The notes beneath the pieces were generated by a model, which was not told where the DNA came from, ran no database searches, and saw only the letters and a list, made by a program, of their open reading frames with translations. From Salinivenus lutea (GTDB taxonomy: Bacteria; Bacteroidota; Rhodothermia; Rhodothermales; Salinibacteraceae), in assembly GCA_002894685.1 (NCBI GenBank), contig NCRC01000016.1:1-64000 (forward strand): DNA of 64,000 bases. The letters are read 5' to 3'. A program made the translations under genes and the position numbers. This document shows positions 1 through 9,108 of the stretch, piece by piece (the stretch's first letter is position 1; each line of letters starts with the position of its first letter).

Positions 1-5
1 CCTCC

Positions 6-857
6 ATGCCCCACCCAACCCCGTGGATTGGCTTTGAGCAGCTGGTCTCCCTCCTCCGGCAGGGCCCCACGGCGGTACTGAGTGGAGCGGGCGTCAGCAC
101 CGAGTCCGGCATCCCCGATTACCGGGGCCCCGACACCCGCGATCAAGACCACGACCCCATCCGCTATCAGCAGTTTGTCGACAGTGCCGAGGTCCGGGCC
201 CACTACTGGGCGCGGAGTGCAATCGGATGGCCGACCTTTGCCGCCGCCGAACCGAACGACGGCCACCGTGCCCTCGCCCAGTTGGAAGCGGCCGGTCGGG
301 TCGCGGGCATCATCACCCAAAATGTTGACCAACTTCACCAGGCGGCCGGAAGCAACCGGGTGGTGGAGCTCCACGGCAGCCTCTCCGACGTCCGGTGCCT
401 GGACTGCGGAAAGACGGTCGACCGCTGGCAACTGCAGGAACGCCTCCATTCCCTGAACCCCGGCTGGTCCGACCGCGCGGCGGATGCGGCGCCGGACGGC
501 GACGCCCAACTGCCTCGCTCGGCCACACGAGACTTCGTCGTCCCCTCCTGCGCCGCCTGCGGGGGAACCCTGAAACCCGACGTCGTCTTTTTTGGCGAGA
601 ATGCCGCGCCGGAACGGGTAGACGCCGCCTGGACCGTGCTCCGCGACGCCACCTCCCTCCTGGTCGTCGGCTCCTCCCTGACCGTCTACTCCGGCTATCG
701 CTTCGTGCGCGCGGCGGCCCAGGACGACATGCCCATCGGCATTGTGAATCTTGGCGAGACGCGGGGCACCCCCCACGCCGACGTACAGATAGATGCCCCC
801 ACCGGCGTCGTGCTTCCCCGTCTGGCCGACGCCCTCTGCTCGTCCGTGCATCCGTAG
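6..857 (+). CDS. cobB: Sir2-family NAD-dependent protein deacylase
   Basis: Sirtuin that removes acyl groups from protein lysines using NAD+, in the cytoplasm. The NAD-binding GAG motif is at residues 27-29, followed by the GIPDYRG segment; TQNVD is at 104-108 and the catalytic His is in the ELHGS motif (about residue 123). Two CxxC pairs (about 131/134 and about 180) form the family's structural zinc site. The length of 283 residues is normal for a bacterial class. It starts 5 bases into the window, so an upstream start cannot be fully excluded, but the N-terminus is complete relative to the family. The helicase gene follows after 12 bases, so the two are probably co-transcribed. Substrate preference cannot be read from the sequence. 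Confidence 0.93.
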   Translation: MPHPTPWIGFEQLVSLLRQGPTAVLSGAGVSTESGIPDYRGPDTRDQDHDPIRYQQFVDSAEVRAHYWARSAIGWPTFAAAEPNDGHRALAQLEAAGRVAGIITQNVDQLHQAAGSNRVVELHGSLSDVRCLDCGKTVDRWQLQERLHSLNPGWSDRAADAAPDGDAQLPRSATRDFVVPSCAACGGTLKPDVVFFGENAAPERVDAAWTVLRDATSLLVVGSSLTVYSGYRFVRAAAQDDMPIGIVNLGETRGTPHADVQIDAPTGVVLPRLADALCSSVHP

Positions 858-869
858 TTTCCCCCTGCA

Positions 870-3542
870 ATGCCCCCGGCCCCGGACTTTACGGAGACAC
901 AGCGAGCCATCATTGCGCACGAGGACGGCCCCGCCGCCGTCCTCGCGGGCGCCGGCACCGGCAAAACAACCGTGCTGGCCCATCGCGTGCACCGCCTCGT
1001 GGCCGACCGCGGCGTCGCCCCCAGCAACATTCTGGTGAGCGCATTCGGGCGGGCCCCCGTCGACGACCTGCAGGCCGCCCTCCAGGCGCTCGGGGTCTCC
1101 GGCGTCCACACGCGCACCCTTCACGCCCTCGGGCTCCAGATCCTCCGGTCTGCGCAGGCGCCCCCCGTCGCCGCGTCCCCCGAAGCCCCGGATCGCTCCC
1201 CCGCCGCCCAGGCCCGCAGGCTTGCCCAGCGCGCCCTTCGCGATGTCGCGAAGGACCGCGGCATCGAGCCGGCCGACCTCGGGTACAGCGCCCCGGAGGT
1301 GGCCGACCGCGTCGCAACGTGGAAGCAGGCCCTCACCTATCTTCCCGACCACTTCGAAGAGCTCCCGGCCGCAGCCCAGGCGCCTGCCCAGCAGTGCGCC
1401 CCCGAATCGGACGACCTCCTCGCCCTCTTCCACCGCTTCGAGCGGCATCGGCGCCAGCGGGGATGGCTCACCTACGCCGACATGGTGCGGTCCGGCTGGG
1501 AACGCCTGGCGACTGATGCCTCGCTGCGGGAGGCCCTGCAGTCGCGCTATCGCTTCGTGCTGGTCGACGAGTTTCAGGACCTGAGCCGGGCGCAGGTGCA
1601 CCTGCTCGACCTCCTGACGGCCGGCCACCGAAACTACATGGCCGTGGGGGACGAAGACCAGTGCATCTACGGGTGGCGCGGCGCCGACCCGTCGTTTCTC
1701 CTTGACTTCCGCGACCGGTACGACGCCGCGGAGTACCGCATGACAACCTCTTTTCGGTCGCCCGCCTCGGCCCTCGCACTGGCGAACGCGGTCATCGCTC
1801 AGAACGACGAGCGACGCCCCACGCGCCTCCGCTGCACACGCGGCCCCACCGGCCGCACCGAACTGCGCACCCCGGCAGACCCCTCCGCCGAGGCCGACGC
1901 CGTGGCCCACCGAATAGAGACGCTGCGCGGCGCCGGGCTGCCCCTCCACGACGTCGCTGTTCTGGTGCGGACCTACGGCCAAACCCCTCCCCTGGAACGC
2001 GCCTTCCTGGAGCGCGACCTGCCCTACCGCCTGACCGGCGCCGCCCCGTTCTACGAACGCCCGGCGGTGCGGACGCTCCTGCAATACCTCTACTGGGCCC
2101 TCCTGGACCGGCGGCGACAGCGCCACGGTTGGTTCTCCAGCGAGCAACACGCGAACCGGTACGCCGATCGGTTCGCCCAGATTCTGAAGCGGCCCACGCG
2201 CTACATCCCCCACCGCCGCATCCGCCGCATGACGCAGGAAATCCTGCGCGATCAGACCTCCGCCCTCCGCCGCCTGCGGGCCCACCGGTCGGCGCTCCCC
2301 GACCGCACGGCCGAGCGGGTCGATGACTTCATTGCGATCGCCAGGGACCTGCCCCTCCGCCTCGACGATCCCCCCGCCGAAACGCTTGACTGGCTGGTCG
2401 ACGCCCTCGACTACAGGTCTCACCTGCGCGATACCAGCGCCTTCTCTCGCCATGCCGAGGCCCGGAGTCGCGCCGTCGACGGGCTGATCCAGTACGCCCG
2501 GCACCACGACACCGCCCAGGCCCTGCTCGAGGCCATTCGGTCGCTGTCCGCCCAGCAGGGAACCGTCGACGCGGGCGACTCGGCCATCGACCTCCGCTCG
2601 ATCCACCGGGCGAAGGGGCGTGAGTGGCCGGCCGTGCTCCTGCCCGGCTGCGTCGACGGCACACTGCCGCTCTCCTCCGACAGCACCTCGTCTCCCTCCA
2701 CCGAGGAAGAACGGCGCCTCCTGTACGTGGCCCTCACCCGCTCCCAGGAGCACCTGCTGATCTCGTCGCCCGCCGATCAGACCCGCTCGCCATTTCTGAC
2801 CGACGCCTCGGCCACAAAAACCCTCCAGGCCACGCAGCGGGTTCGGACCGGCCTCACGACTGCTCCCGATGCCTTGTCTGACAAAAACGTAATCCGTCTC
2901 TGTCAGGATCTTATCAGGCTCCACCTTGAGTCCTACATCACGGATTGGTGGACGCCGTCCGAGTCGCATCACTCGGCGTGGCGGACGCGCCTCAACGACC
3001 TCCGCCCCGCAATCGCCACCGCCCAGCGACAGCGTCAGGCCTACCGGCAACGGCGGGCCGAGTGGACGGCCCACCATCAAAAGAAGATCGACGAGACGCG
3101 GGAGCGGCTCCGGTCGCTTCGGGAGCAGGTCGGGACCGCGCCCATCACCGCAACCTACGAGTCTGCGTCCCCTGATCTTCCCCACGATGCCTCCCTCCGC
3201 TTCAAGTGGAACGAGAGCAACGGGGAACTGTCCCTGCTGTGGAATGATCGCCGCGTGGGAACCCTGTCGCCCCTCGACCGGCATCGCCTCGACCCCCAGA
3301 CCGTGCTCACCCTTCCGTGGTCGCTCCTTGTGGGACGCGTCGAACGCGTACAGCCGTCGCGCCAGGCGCTCACCGTTCGGATCGACTGGGAAAATAGCAT
3401 CCGACACGTCGACGCTCAGATTGAGGCGCCGGAGGGCCCGCCCGATCCGCCCTCCGACACCACCCGCATGCTGTGTAGCGACGATGTCCAGGCGGGATAC
3501 ACCCTCCTTCGGGAGGCCCTTTGCTCCCCATCGTCGACCTAG
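870..3542 (+). CDS. UvrD/Rep-type superfamily 1 DNA helicase
   Basis: ATP-dependent 3'-5' DNA helicase of the UvrD/PcrA/Rep group. Visible motifs: Walker A (AGAGTGKT, residues 26-33), Walker B (VDEFQD, about 231), motif III (GDEDQCIYGWRGAD, about 260), motif V (IHRAKGREW, about 576) and motif VI (LLYVALTRSQEH, about 616). After about residue 660 there is a 230-residue tail that I cannot assign; it includes an Arg/Gln-rich stretch likely to form a coiled coil. It lacks the N-terminal iron-sulfur and RecB nuclease signatures of AddAB/RecB. ATG start 12 bases after the sirtuin stop. Repair or replication-restart role is inferred from family. Confidence 0.92.
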   Translation: MPPAPDFTETQRAIIAHEDGPAAVLAGAGTGKTTVLAHRVHRLVADRGVAPSNILVSAFGRAPVDDLQAALQALGVSGVHTRTLHALGLQILRSAQAPPVAASPEAPDRSPAAQARRLAQRALRDVAKDRGIEPADLGYSAPEVADRVATWKQALTYLPDHFEELPAAAQAPAQQCAPESDDLLALFHRFERHRRQRGWLTYADMVRSGWERLATDASLREALQSRYRFVLVDEFQDLSRAQVHLLDLLTAGHRNYMAVGDEDQCIYGWRGADPSFLLDFRDRYDAAEYRMTTSFRSPASALALANAVIAQNDERRPTRLRCTRGPTGRTELRTPADPSAEADAVAHRIETLRGAGLPLHDVAVLVRTYGQTPPLERAFLERDLPYRLTGAAPFYERPAVRTLLQYLYWALLDRRRQRHGWFSSEQHANRYADRFAQILKRPTRYIPHRRIRRMTQEILRDQTSALRRLRAHRSALPDRTAERVDDFIAIARDLPLRLDDPPAETLDWLVDALDYRSHLRDTSAFSRHAEARSRAVDGLIQYARHHDTAQALLEAIRSLSAQQGTVDAGDSAIDLRSIHRAKGREWPAVLLPGCVDGTLPLSSDSTSSPSTEEERRLLYVALTRSQEHLLISSPADQTRSPFLTDASATKTLQATQRVRTGLTTAPDALSDKNVIRLCQDLIRLHLESYITDWWTPSESHHSAWRTRLNDLRPAIATAQRQRQAYRQRRAEWTAHHQKKIDETRERLRSLREQVGTAPITATYESASPDLPHDASLRFKWNESNGELSLLWNDRRVGTLSPLDRHRLDPQTVLTLPWSLLVGRVERVQPSRQALTVRIDWENSIRHVDAQIEAPEGPPDPPSDTTRMLCSDDVQAGYTLLREALCSPSST

Positions 3543-3695
3543 CCCGCGTTTCCCCCGCCCCCATCGACGCCGGGAGGACGGACGCGCCCATCGGCGTTTC
3601 GTGGGCTCGCGGTTGAAGTGCTGTGAAGTCCTCTCGGAACCGGAACCTGTCCCTTGTTTGACGTTTTCCAGGGACCGACGACGAAGAAAACCCAC

Positions 3696-3768
3696 GGGCC
3701 GGTAGTTCAGCGGTTAGAATGCTGCCCTGTCACGGCAGAGGTCGCGGGTTCAAATCCCGTCCGGCCCG
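3696..3768 (+). tRNA. tRNA-Asp (GTC)
   Basis: Cloverleaf folds cleanly: acceptor GGGCCGG at 3696-3702 pairs with CCGGCCC at 3761-3767, discriminator G at 3768 as expected for Asp. The anticodon arm has stem 3722-3726/3734-3738 and anticodon GTC at 3729-3731; the T arm carries GGTTCAAAT. CCA is not encoded. An intrinsic terminator follows immediately. Confidence 0.97.
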
Positions 3769-3773
3769 CTTCG

Positions 3774-3807
3774 CCGCCTGGCATTTTCGTGCCAGGCGGT
3801 TTTTTTA
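3774..3807 (+). terminator. Intrinsic terminator after tRNA-Asp
   Basis: Perfect 10-bp inverted repeat CCGCCTGGCA / TGCCAGGCGG (3774-3783 and 3790-3799) with a six-base loop, followed by a run of seven T. It ends the tRNA-Asp transcript and separates it from the aldo/keto reductase gene. Confidence 0.95.
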
Positions 3808-3877
3808 TTTCGTCCCGCTCTCGCCGGCGTCCGCCCGCGCACCGGACGCTCCGAACGACATTTCCCACTCCCCTCCC

Positions 3878-4864
3878 ATGGAATACCGACACTTAGGCTC
3901 TTCCGGCCTCAACGTCTCCGCCCTTTCCTTCGGCTCCTGGGTGACCTTCGGCGACCAGATCGACACAGCACGGGCCGCCGAATGCATGCAGGTCGCCTAC
4001 GACCACGGGGTCAACTTCTTCGACAACGCCGAGGCGTACGCCAACGGCCAGTCCGAGAGGATGATGGGCCAGATCATCCAGGACAAGGGATGGACCCGGA
4101 GCGACCTGGTCCTCTCCACCAAGATCTTCTGGGGAGGGGACGGCCCGAACGACCAGGGCCTCTCCCGCAAACACGTGATCGAGGGCACGAAAGCGGCCCT
4201 GCGCCGGCTGCAGACCGACTACGTGGACCTCGTCTTCTGCCACCGGCCGGACCCGGAAACGCCCATCGAAGAAACCGTTCGGGCCATGAGCTACCTGGTG
4301 GACCAGGGATACGCGTTCTACTGGGGCACGAGCGAGTGGAGCGCCGAGCAGATTCGGCACGCCCACGCCGTCGCCCAACGCGAGCACCTCGTGCCGCCCA
4401 CCATGGAGCAGCCGCAGTACAACATGTTTCATCGCGAGCGGGTGGAGCGCGAGTACGCGCCGCTGTACGACACGCCCGGCCTCGGCACCACCGTCTGGAG
4501 CCCCCTCGCCAGCGGCCTTCTCACGGGCAAATACAACGACGGCATCCCGGAGGACAGCCGCCTCGCCACGGAGGGATACGAGTGGCTCCAGGACCAGGTG
4601 CTCCGAGAGCAGCGGCTCGACAAAGTACAGCGCCTCGGCGCGGTGGCCGACGATCTCGGGTGCAGCACCGCCCAGCTGGCGCTGGCGTGGTGCCTTCAGA
4701 ACCCGAACGTGAGCACCGTCATCACCGGCGCGTCGAAGCCGCACCAGGTCGAGGAAAACATGAAGGCGATGGAGGTGGTCGACCAGCTGGACGCCGAGAC
4801 GAGAGAGCGCATCGAAACGATACTCGACAATCAGCCCGCGCCCCCTCCCACCTACCGCAAGTAA
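3878..4864 (+). CDS. Aldo/keto reductase, Kv-beta/YghZ-like
   Basis: NADPH-dependent oxidoreductase acting on carbonyl substrates, TIM-barrel fold, cytoplasmic. The catalytic tetrad is visible: D49 and Y54 (FFDNAEAY), K82 (STKIFWGG) and H122 (VFCHRPDP). The 328-residue length and the sequence after Tyr (GQSERMMGQ) resemble the potassium-channel beta-subunit/YghZ branch (AKR6/AKR14). An open frame extends upstream through the tRNA, but the ATG at 3878 starts exactly at the conserved [10 protein letters not shown] strand, so I use it. Substrate unknown. Confidence 0.92.
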   Translation: MEYRHLGSSGLNVSALSFGSWVTFGDQIDTARAAECMQVAYDHGVNFFDNAEAYANGQSERMMGQIIQDKGWTRSDLVLSTKIFWGGDGPNDQGLSRKHVIEGTKAALRRLQTDYVDLVFCHRPDPETPIEETVRAMSYLVDQGYAFYWGTSEWSAEQIRHAHAVAQREHLVPPTMEQPQYNMFHRERVEREYAPLYDTPGLGTTVWSPLASGLLTGKYNDGIPEDSRLATEGYEWLQDQVLREQRLDKVQRLGAVADDLGCSTAQLALAWCLQNPNVSTVITGASKPHQVEENMKAMEVVDQLDAETRERIETILDNQPAPPPTYRK

Positions 4865-4879
4865 CGACCGGCCTCGCCG

Positions 4880-5224
4880 TTAGGCCGCGTGCACGGCGCT
4901 CACATCCGCCGCCTCGCCCTGTCCCCGCAGGATGTAGCACGCCCCGGCGCGCTCAAGCGTCGGCACCCCCACGGGCAGCCGGTACACCTCGTTCGACCCA
5001 AGCACGGTCACCTGGAGAGTGATCGGCTCTCCGTCCCCCTCCAGGTCGCTCAGTCGATTGGATAGATTCTGGTCGTTGAATCGAGCCTCGATGCGGAGCG
5101 TAGACCCCTTGACCGTGGCCGTGCCCGTCGTGAATCCGCGAAGGGGACGAATTCCCTCCTCCCGCCCCTGGCGGCACCACTGTATGTTTGAAAGCATGTG
5201 TTTCCCATCGGGCAACGTGGACAT
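4880..5224 (-). CDS. Conserved small protein of unknown function
   Basis: Encodes 114 residues (105 if the internal ATG at 5197 is used; GGGAAA lies a few bases upstream of that one). No signal peptide or membrane segment. Composition is that of a small mostly beta soluble domain (alternating hydrophobics such as ITLQVTVLG and TVKGSTLRIEARF). I do not recognise the family. It converges on the aldo/keto reductase gene with 15 bases between stops. The amino-acid composition is natural in this frame, unlike the opposite-strand reading. Confidence 0.55.
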   Translation of the reverse strand: MSTLPDGKHMLSNIQWCRQGREEGIRPLRGFTTGTATVKGSTLRIEARFNDQNLSNRLSDLEGDGEPITLQVTVLGSNEVYRLPVGVPTLERAGACYILRGQGEAADVSAVHAA

Positions 5225-5414
5225 GAGACCAGCTGTCGTTGGACGAATGACGTGTTGGATCGATGTCGACTCGCTACGGTGTATTGCCGATCGCCCTCCA
5301 GGTTCGGTCCCAACCGGCCCGGGCCCAACCTGAACGCAGGATTCACAGGGCCGAGCCGGCAGCGGCCTCGTCTCTCTCGCGCCTCCCTCCTCCGCACCTG
5401 TTCCGACGAAGCCG

Positions 5415-6245
5415 ATGGATCTCGTCACGACCTGGTTCAGCGGTTTGTCTCCCCTGTTGCAGTCCCTCCTGGCGGGGTGCTTCACCTGGTTCGTGACGGC
5501 GCTGGGGGCCTCGGTGGTCTTTCTGACGCGCACCGTGAACCGACGGCTCCTGGACGTCATGATGGGGTTTGCGGCGGGCGTGATGATTGCCGCGAGCTTT
5601 TGGTCGCTTCTGCTGCCGGCCATCGACATGGCCGAGGCGCAGGGCCTCCCGGCGTGGATTCCCGCGTCCATCGGCTTTCTGGTCGGGGGGGTGTTTTTGC
5701 GGCTCGCCGACGCCCTCCTTCCCCACCTTCACCCCGGCGCCCGCATGGTGGAGGCGGAAGGCATCAACACGTCGTGGCGGCGGGCCACACTGCTCGTGCT
5801 CGCCATCACCCTGCACAACATTCCGGAGGGGCTCGCGGTGGGGGTTACGTTTGGCGCCGCTGCGCTGCAACTGGACGTGGCGACCGGGACCACCCTGGCC
5901 GCGGCGGTCGCCCTTTCCATCGGAATTGGGCTCCAGAACTTCCCGGAGGGCATCGCGGTGTCCCTGCCGCTTCGCGGCGAAGGGGCCTCCCGGCTCCGCA
6001 GCTTCTGGTACGGCCAGCTCTCCGGATTTGTGGAGCCCATCTCGGCCGTGGTCGGCGCCGCCGCGGTGCTGGCCGTGCGCCCGGTGCTGCCCTATGCCCT
6101 TGCCTTTGCGGCCGGGGCGATGATCTACGTGGTCGTCGAAGAGCTTATCCCCGAGTCGCAACGACACGGCAATACCGACCTCGCCACCCTGGGGGCCATG
6201 AGCGGATTCACTGTGATGATGATTCTGGACGTCGCCCTGGGCTAA
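5415..6245 (+). CDS. ZIP-family divalent metal transporter
   Basis: Inner-membrane importer of zinc or other divalent metals, ZupT/GufA-like. About eight hydrophobic segments over 276 residues. The two family metal-site helices are seen: [14 protein letters not shown] (about residue 134) and a second [12 protein letters not shown] (about 175), each carrying the N-x-P-E-G core; the first has the His, the second replaces His by Asn. A short His-containing cytoplasmic loop ([11 protein letters not shown]) lies between segments 3 and 4. ATG start; nothing adjacent indicates the specific metal. Confidence 0.92.
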   Translation: MDLVTTWFSGLSPLLQSLLAGCFTWFVTALGASVVFLTRTVNRRLLDVMMGFAAGVMIAASFWSLLLPAIDMAEAQGLPAWIPASIGFLVGGVFLRLADALLPHLHPGARMVEAEGINTSWRRATLLVLAITLHNIPEGLAVGVTFGAAALQLDVATGTTLAAAVALSIGIGLQNFPEGIAVSLPLRGEGASRLRSFWYGQLSGFVEPISAVVGAAAVLAVRPVLPYALAFAAGAMIYVVVEELIPESQRHGNTDLATLGAMSGFTVMMILDVALG

Positions 6246-6325
6246 CTCCGTCCCCGCCTTGACCTCCGTGGCCCCTTCCATCTACCCTAGAAGCGAATCT
6301 CTCCTCGCAGATCGCCCCTTGTGCT

Positions 6326-7249
6326 ATGTCTTCCCCTCTCCCCGACGGCGTCCTCGCCGCCAGCCTCACGCCCCTCACCTCCGACGGGAGCCCCGACGGG
6401 CCGGCCCTCGCCCAACACGTCCACCACCTCCTGGAAACGGGGTGCGACGCGGTCCTGCTGTTCGGCACCACCGGCGAAGGGCTCTCCTTCACGGTTGAGG
6501 AACGAACCGCCGCCCTCGACGCGGTCCTCGAAACCGACGTGTCGCCGCACCGCCTCCTCGTGGGCACCGGCGCCCTTCCCCTCCCCGACGCTGCGGCCCT
6601 CACGTCCCACGCCACGAACCAGGGCGTCGGAGGGGTCTTGCTCATGCCGCCCTTCCATCTGCCGACCCCAACCGACGATGGAATTTTGGCGGCCTACGAC
6701 AATGTTATTCAGGAGGTTAACGACCCTTCTCTACAGCTCTACTTCTACCACTACCCCGAGCTCTTCGGCCTGTCCGTCTCCTTCCCGGTGATTGAGGAGC
6801 TCCGATCGCGATACCCCGAACTCATCGCCGGGGTCAAGGACTCGACCGGCGAGTGGGATCACTTCGAATCGCTGTGCACCTCGTTCCCCAGCCTTCAGAT
6901 GTTCACCGGGACGGACCGACTGCTCACCCCCGGGCTGGAGGCGGGCGGGGCCGGGTGCATCTCGGCCACGGCCAACCTCACGGCCCCCATTGCGCAGGCC
7001 GCCCGCCGGGCGTGGGAAGAGGGCGACGACCCGACGCCCATTCAGTCCACCCTGACCCAGCGGCGGGAGGCCCTGTCGCGCTTTCACAACATCCCCGCCC
7101 TGAAGCAAATGATGGCGTGGCGGACCGACCGGGCCGGATGGGCGCGCGTACGGCCGCCCCTGGCCCCGCTGGCCGACGACATGGTGTCCGAACTCCGGAC
7201 CGTCTACGAGGACACGGAGGCGGCCTGCGCAGAGTGGCGCGACGCCTAG
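6326..7249 (+). CDS. DapA/NanA-superfamily class I aldolase
   Basis: Dihydrodipicolinate synthase / N-acetylneuraminate lyase superfamily, TIM barrel, forms a Schiff base with pyruvate or a related 2-oxo acid. GTTGEG at residues 47-52 is the family substrate-binding loop, the catalytic Tyr is in YHYP (about Y141) and the Schiff-base Lys is K171 (AGVKDSTG). The Tyr context differs from true DapA (YNVP), so I would not call it lysine biosynthesis; a sugar-acid or other aldolase is as likely. The TAG stop shares the CTAG tetranucleotide with the stop of the convergent gene. Confidence 0.85.
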   Translation: MSSPLPDGVLAASLTPLTSDGSPDGPALAQHVHHLLETGCDAVLLFGTTGEGLSFTVEERTAALDAVLETDVSPHRLLVGTGALPLPDAAALTSHATNQGVGGVLLMPPFHLPTPTDDGILAAYDNVIQEVNDPSLQLYFYHYPELFGLSVSFPVIEELRSRYPELIAGVKDSTGEWDHFESLCTSFPSLQMFTGTDRLLTPGLEAGGAGCISATANLTAPIAQAARRAWEEGDDPTPIQSTLTQRREALSRFHNIPALKQMMAWRTDRAGWARVRPPLAPLADDMVSELRTVYEDTEAACAEWRDA

Positions 7250-7548
7250 CCGTCGCCCTCCGGAGAATTGGCCGAGGGGTCCGGGACCACCTGCCCCTCG
7301 GGCGTGATGCGCTCGCCCGGCTCGGGCGGGCGGGTCGGGAAGCGACTGACCGGGACCTCCAGGTTGCGATCCTTCGGGACGTAATGGACGTGATCCCCGT
7401 GCGGGATTTCCTCGTAGTCCTGTCCCCGGTAGGGGTTGATGACGGTCCACATGATGACCACGAAAAGGGTCCCGAACACCACCCCGGCCGTCCAACGTCG
7501 CCAGGAGCGGCGGGAGGAAGAGGTGTCCTCAGACGGGTCGTTGCTCAT
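7246..7548 (-). CDS. Single-pass membrane protein of unknown function
   Basis: 100 residues: a charged N-terminus with SSSRRSWRRW, one transmembrane helix (about residues 21-37, TAGVVFGTLFVVIMWTV), then a Pro-rich polar tail containing GDHVHYVPKDRNLEVP. The Arg cluster before the helix favours N-in topology, with the tail in the periplasm. I chose the ATG at 7548, which has GGAG about 9 bases upstream; an ORF start further upstream adds 13 residues. Downstream of dcd on the same strand (70-base gap). Family not recognised. Confidence 0.6.
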   Translation of the reverse strand: MSNDPSEDTSSSRRSWRRWTAGVVFGTLFVVIMWTVINPYRGQDYEEIPHGDHVHYVPKDRNLEVPVSRFPTRPPEPGERITPEGQVVPDPSANSPEGDG

Positions 7549-7618
7549 CGTGAAGGCTCCGCTTGAAACTGCCGATGGAGGACTCAAACGCGCCGCCCAG
7601 GGCCCAGTTCACACGCCA

Positions 7619-8173
7619 CTACATCCGCGGGAGGGTGATCCCTTCCTGCTGCTGGTATTTCCCCGACCGGTCGGCGTACGAGATGTCGGGCTGCTCGCCC
7701 CGAAGGAAGACCACCTGCGCGATGCCCTCGTGAGCGTAGACCTTGGCGGGGAGGGGCGTGGCGTTGCTGATCTCGATGGTGACGTGGCCGGCCCACCCGG
7801 GCTCCAGCGGCGTCACGTTCACGATGATGCCGGAGCGCGCATACGTCGACTTGCCCACCACCAGGGCCAGCACGTCCGACGGCATGCGAAAATACTCCAC
7901 GGAGCGCCCCAGGACGTACGAGTTGGGCGGGATGAGGATGTGATCGTCGACCTCGTACTCCACCATCGCCCGCTCATCGATCGACTTTGGGTCCACCACG
8001 CTGTTATGGATGTTGGGCGTAAACACCCGAAATTCGCCCGCCACACGCATGTCGTAGCCGAAGGAGCTCAGGCCGTAGCTCACGACCTCGTCGCGCACCT
8101 GCCCGTCGACAAAGGGGTCGATCATGTCGTGCTCGGTCGCGAGGTTGCGGATCGTGTGGTCGGGGAGAATCAT
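7619..8173 (-). CDS. dcd: dCTP deaminase
   Basis: Converts dCTP to dUTP, feeding dTMP synthesis. 184 residues, full length for the trimeric Dcd/DUT fold. Family segments: start [24 protein letters not shown] (about 33-45), [15 protein letters not shown] (about 86-100), [10 protein letters not shown] (about 110) and the catalytic Glu in [12 protein letters not shown] (about 124). It lies between a WbqC-like gene and a small membrane protein, all on the minus strand. This window also has a B12-dependent ribonucleotide reductase and cytidine deaminase, the other pyrimidine-deoxynucleotide steps. Confidence 0.96.
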   Translation of the reverse strand: MILPDHTIRNLATEHDMIDPFVDGQVRDEVVSYGLSSFGYDMRVAGEFRVFTPNIHNSVVDPKSIDERAMVEYEVDDHILIPPNSYVLGRSVEYFRMPSDVLALVVGKSTYARSGIIVNVTPLEPGWAGHVTIEISNATPLPAKVYAHEGIAQVVFLRGEQPDISYADRSGKYQQQEGITLPRM

Positions 8174-8272
8174 CGGATTGGGCGGTCGAATGCTGGGGGG
8201 AAAACGGCTACGCAGAAGCTATCACCGCGTCCCGCTCAACATCAACCCGCCGGCCCCGCACACGACGACGCC

Positions 8273-8953
8273 TCACGGAGATTCCTCCTGATGAAGCGTG
8301 CCGGCCTCCAGGAGGGGGCGCCGGGCCTCCGGTCCATAGTTGAACAACAGGTCCAGCGCCGTCACGCCCGGCGCGAATCCGTCAAAGTTCTGGTGATAGG
8401 TCGGGTGTTCAAAGGCAAAGCGCCGACGGCGGGGCGCCCCGTCCGCCCCCCCGGCCGTCCCGTCGGGAAGCACGAGCGTGTCCGCCTCCACAGCCTCTAG
8501 GATCGCCGGGTAGGAGTCCGGCGCCCCTGGCAGTGCCGACGCCCGCGTCAACGTGGTGTCAAGCCCAAACAGATCGGCCTGGAGCTCCACGGAGCGGCAG
8601 ATGCAGTCCGCGAGCATCTCCCAGGACCGTTGGTAGAACGCATGGAGCGAGTCCTGGTAGTACTCGAAGTACATTGTGGACCGGTAATCGTACAGAAAGG
8701 AGCGCCAGTGCTTTTCCCGCCAGCGGCCTTTCGTGTCGATCTCGACGGTCCGCAGGGGCGCCCCCTCCGGCTTGCCAAAGAGCGGAATCGTAATCTCGTG
8801 CGTCCCCGGTGCATTGCGGAGCTTGCTACGGTTCTGGAACGATTCCTGACGATAGCGGAACGTGTCCGCGAGAACAAAGTGATCCACGTGGGCCAAAAGG
8901 GCCGTGTCGTGGAGGGCCGGAAAGTACGCTGGGGGATGAATTGCGAGGGTCAT
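8273..8953 (-). CDS. WbqC-like family protein
   Basis: 226 residues from the ATG at 8953, which begins at the family's N-terminal motif (MTLAIHPPAYFP; usual form is IxQPxYxPW). It also has the family's FQNRSKLRN and WRSFLYDYRSTMYFEYY segments. WbqC-like proteins are found in polysaccharide and lipid-glycan clusters, but their reaction is not established. Extra upstream open frame is Arg/Pro-rich and looks non-coding. Minus strand, about 100 bases upstream of dcd. Family call good, function unknown. Confidence 0.85.
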   Translation of the reverse strand: MTLAIHPPAYFPALHDTALLAHVDHFVLADTFRYRQESFQNRSKLRNAPGTHEITIPLFGKPEGAPLRTVEIDTKGRWREKHWRSFLYDYRSTMYFEYYQDSLHAFYQRSWEMLADCICRSVELQADLFGLDTTLTRASALPGAPDSYPAILEAVEADTLVLPDGTAGGADGAPRRRRFAFEHPTYHQNFDGFAPGVTALDLLFNYGPEARRPLLEAGTLHQEESP

Positions 8954-9108
8954 GCGGGCGAGGGGGAATCCTGAAAAATCTGGGGCGCGGAGACCCCCAC
9001 CGTCGGGGTCGGGCCTCGGACGCCCCCGGTTCGGGGCAGCGAAGCGCCGGGGCGCATCCTCGCGTTGAACCAACGAAGTTGTCGTCTTTTCCTCATCGTA
9101 TTGACCTT

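Noticed and set aside
3719-3877. Upstream extension of the aldo/keto reductase frame into the tRNA
   Set aside because: It runs through tRNA-Asp and the terminator, and conserved sequence starts at the ATG 3878.
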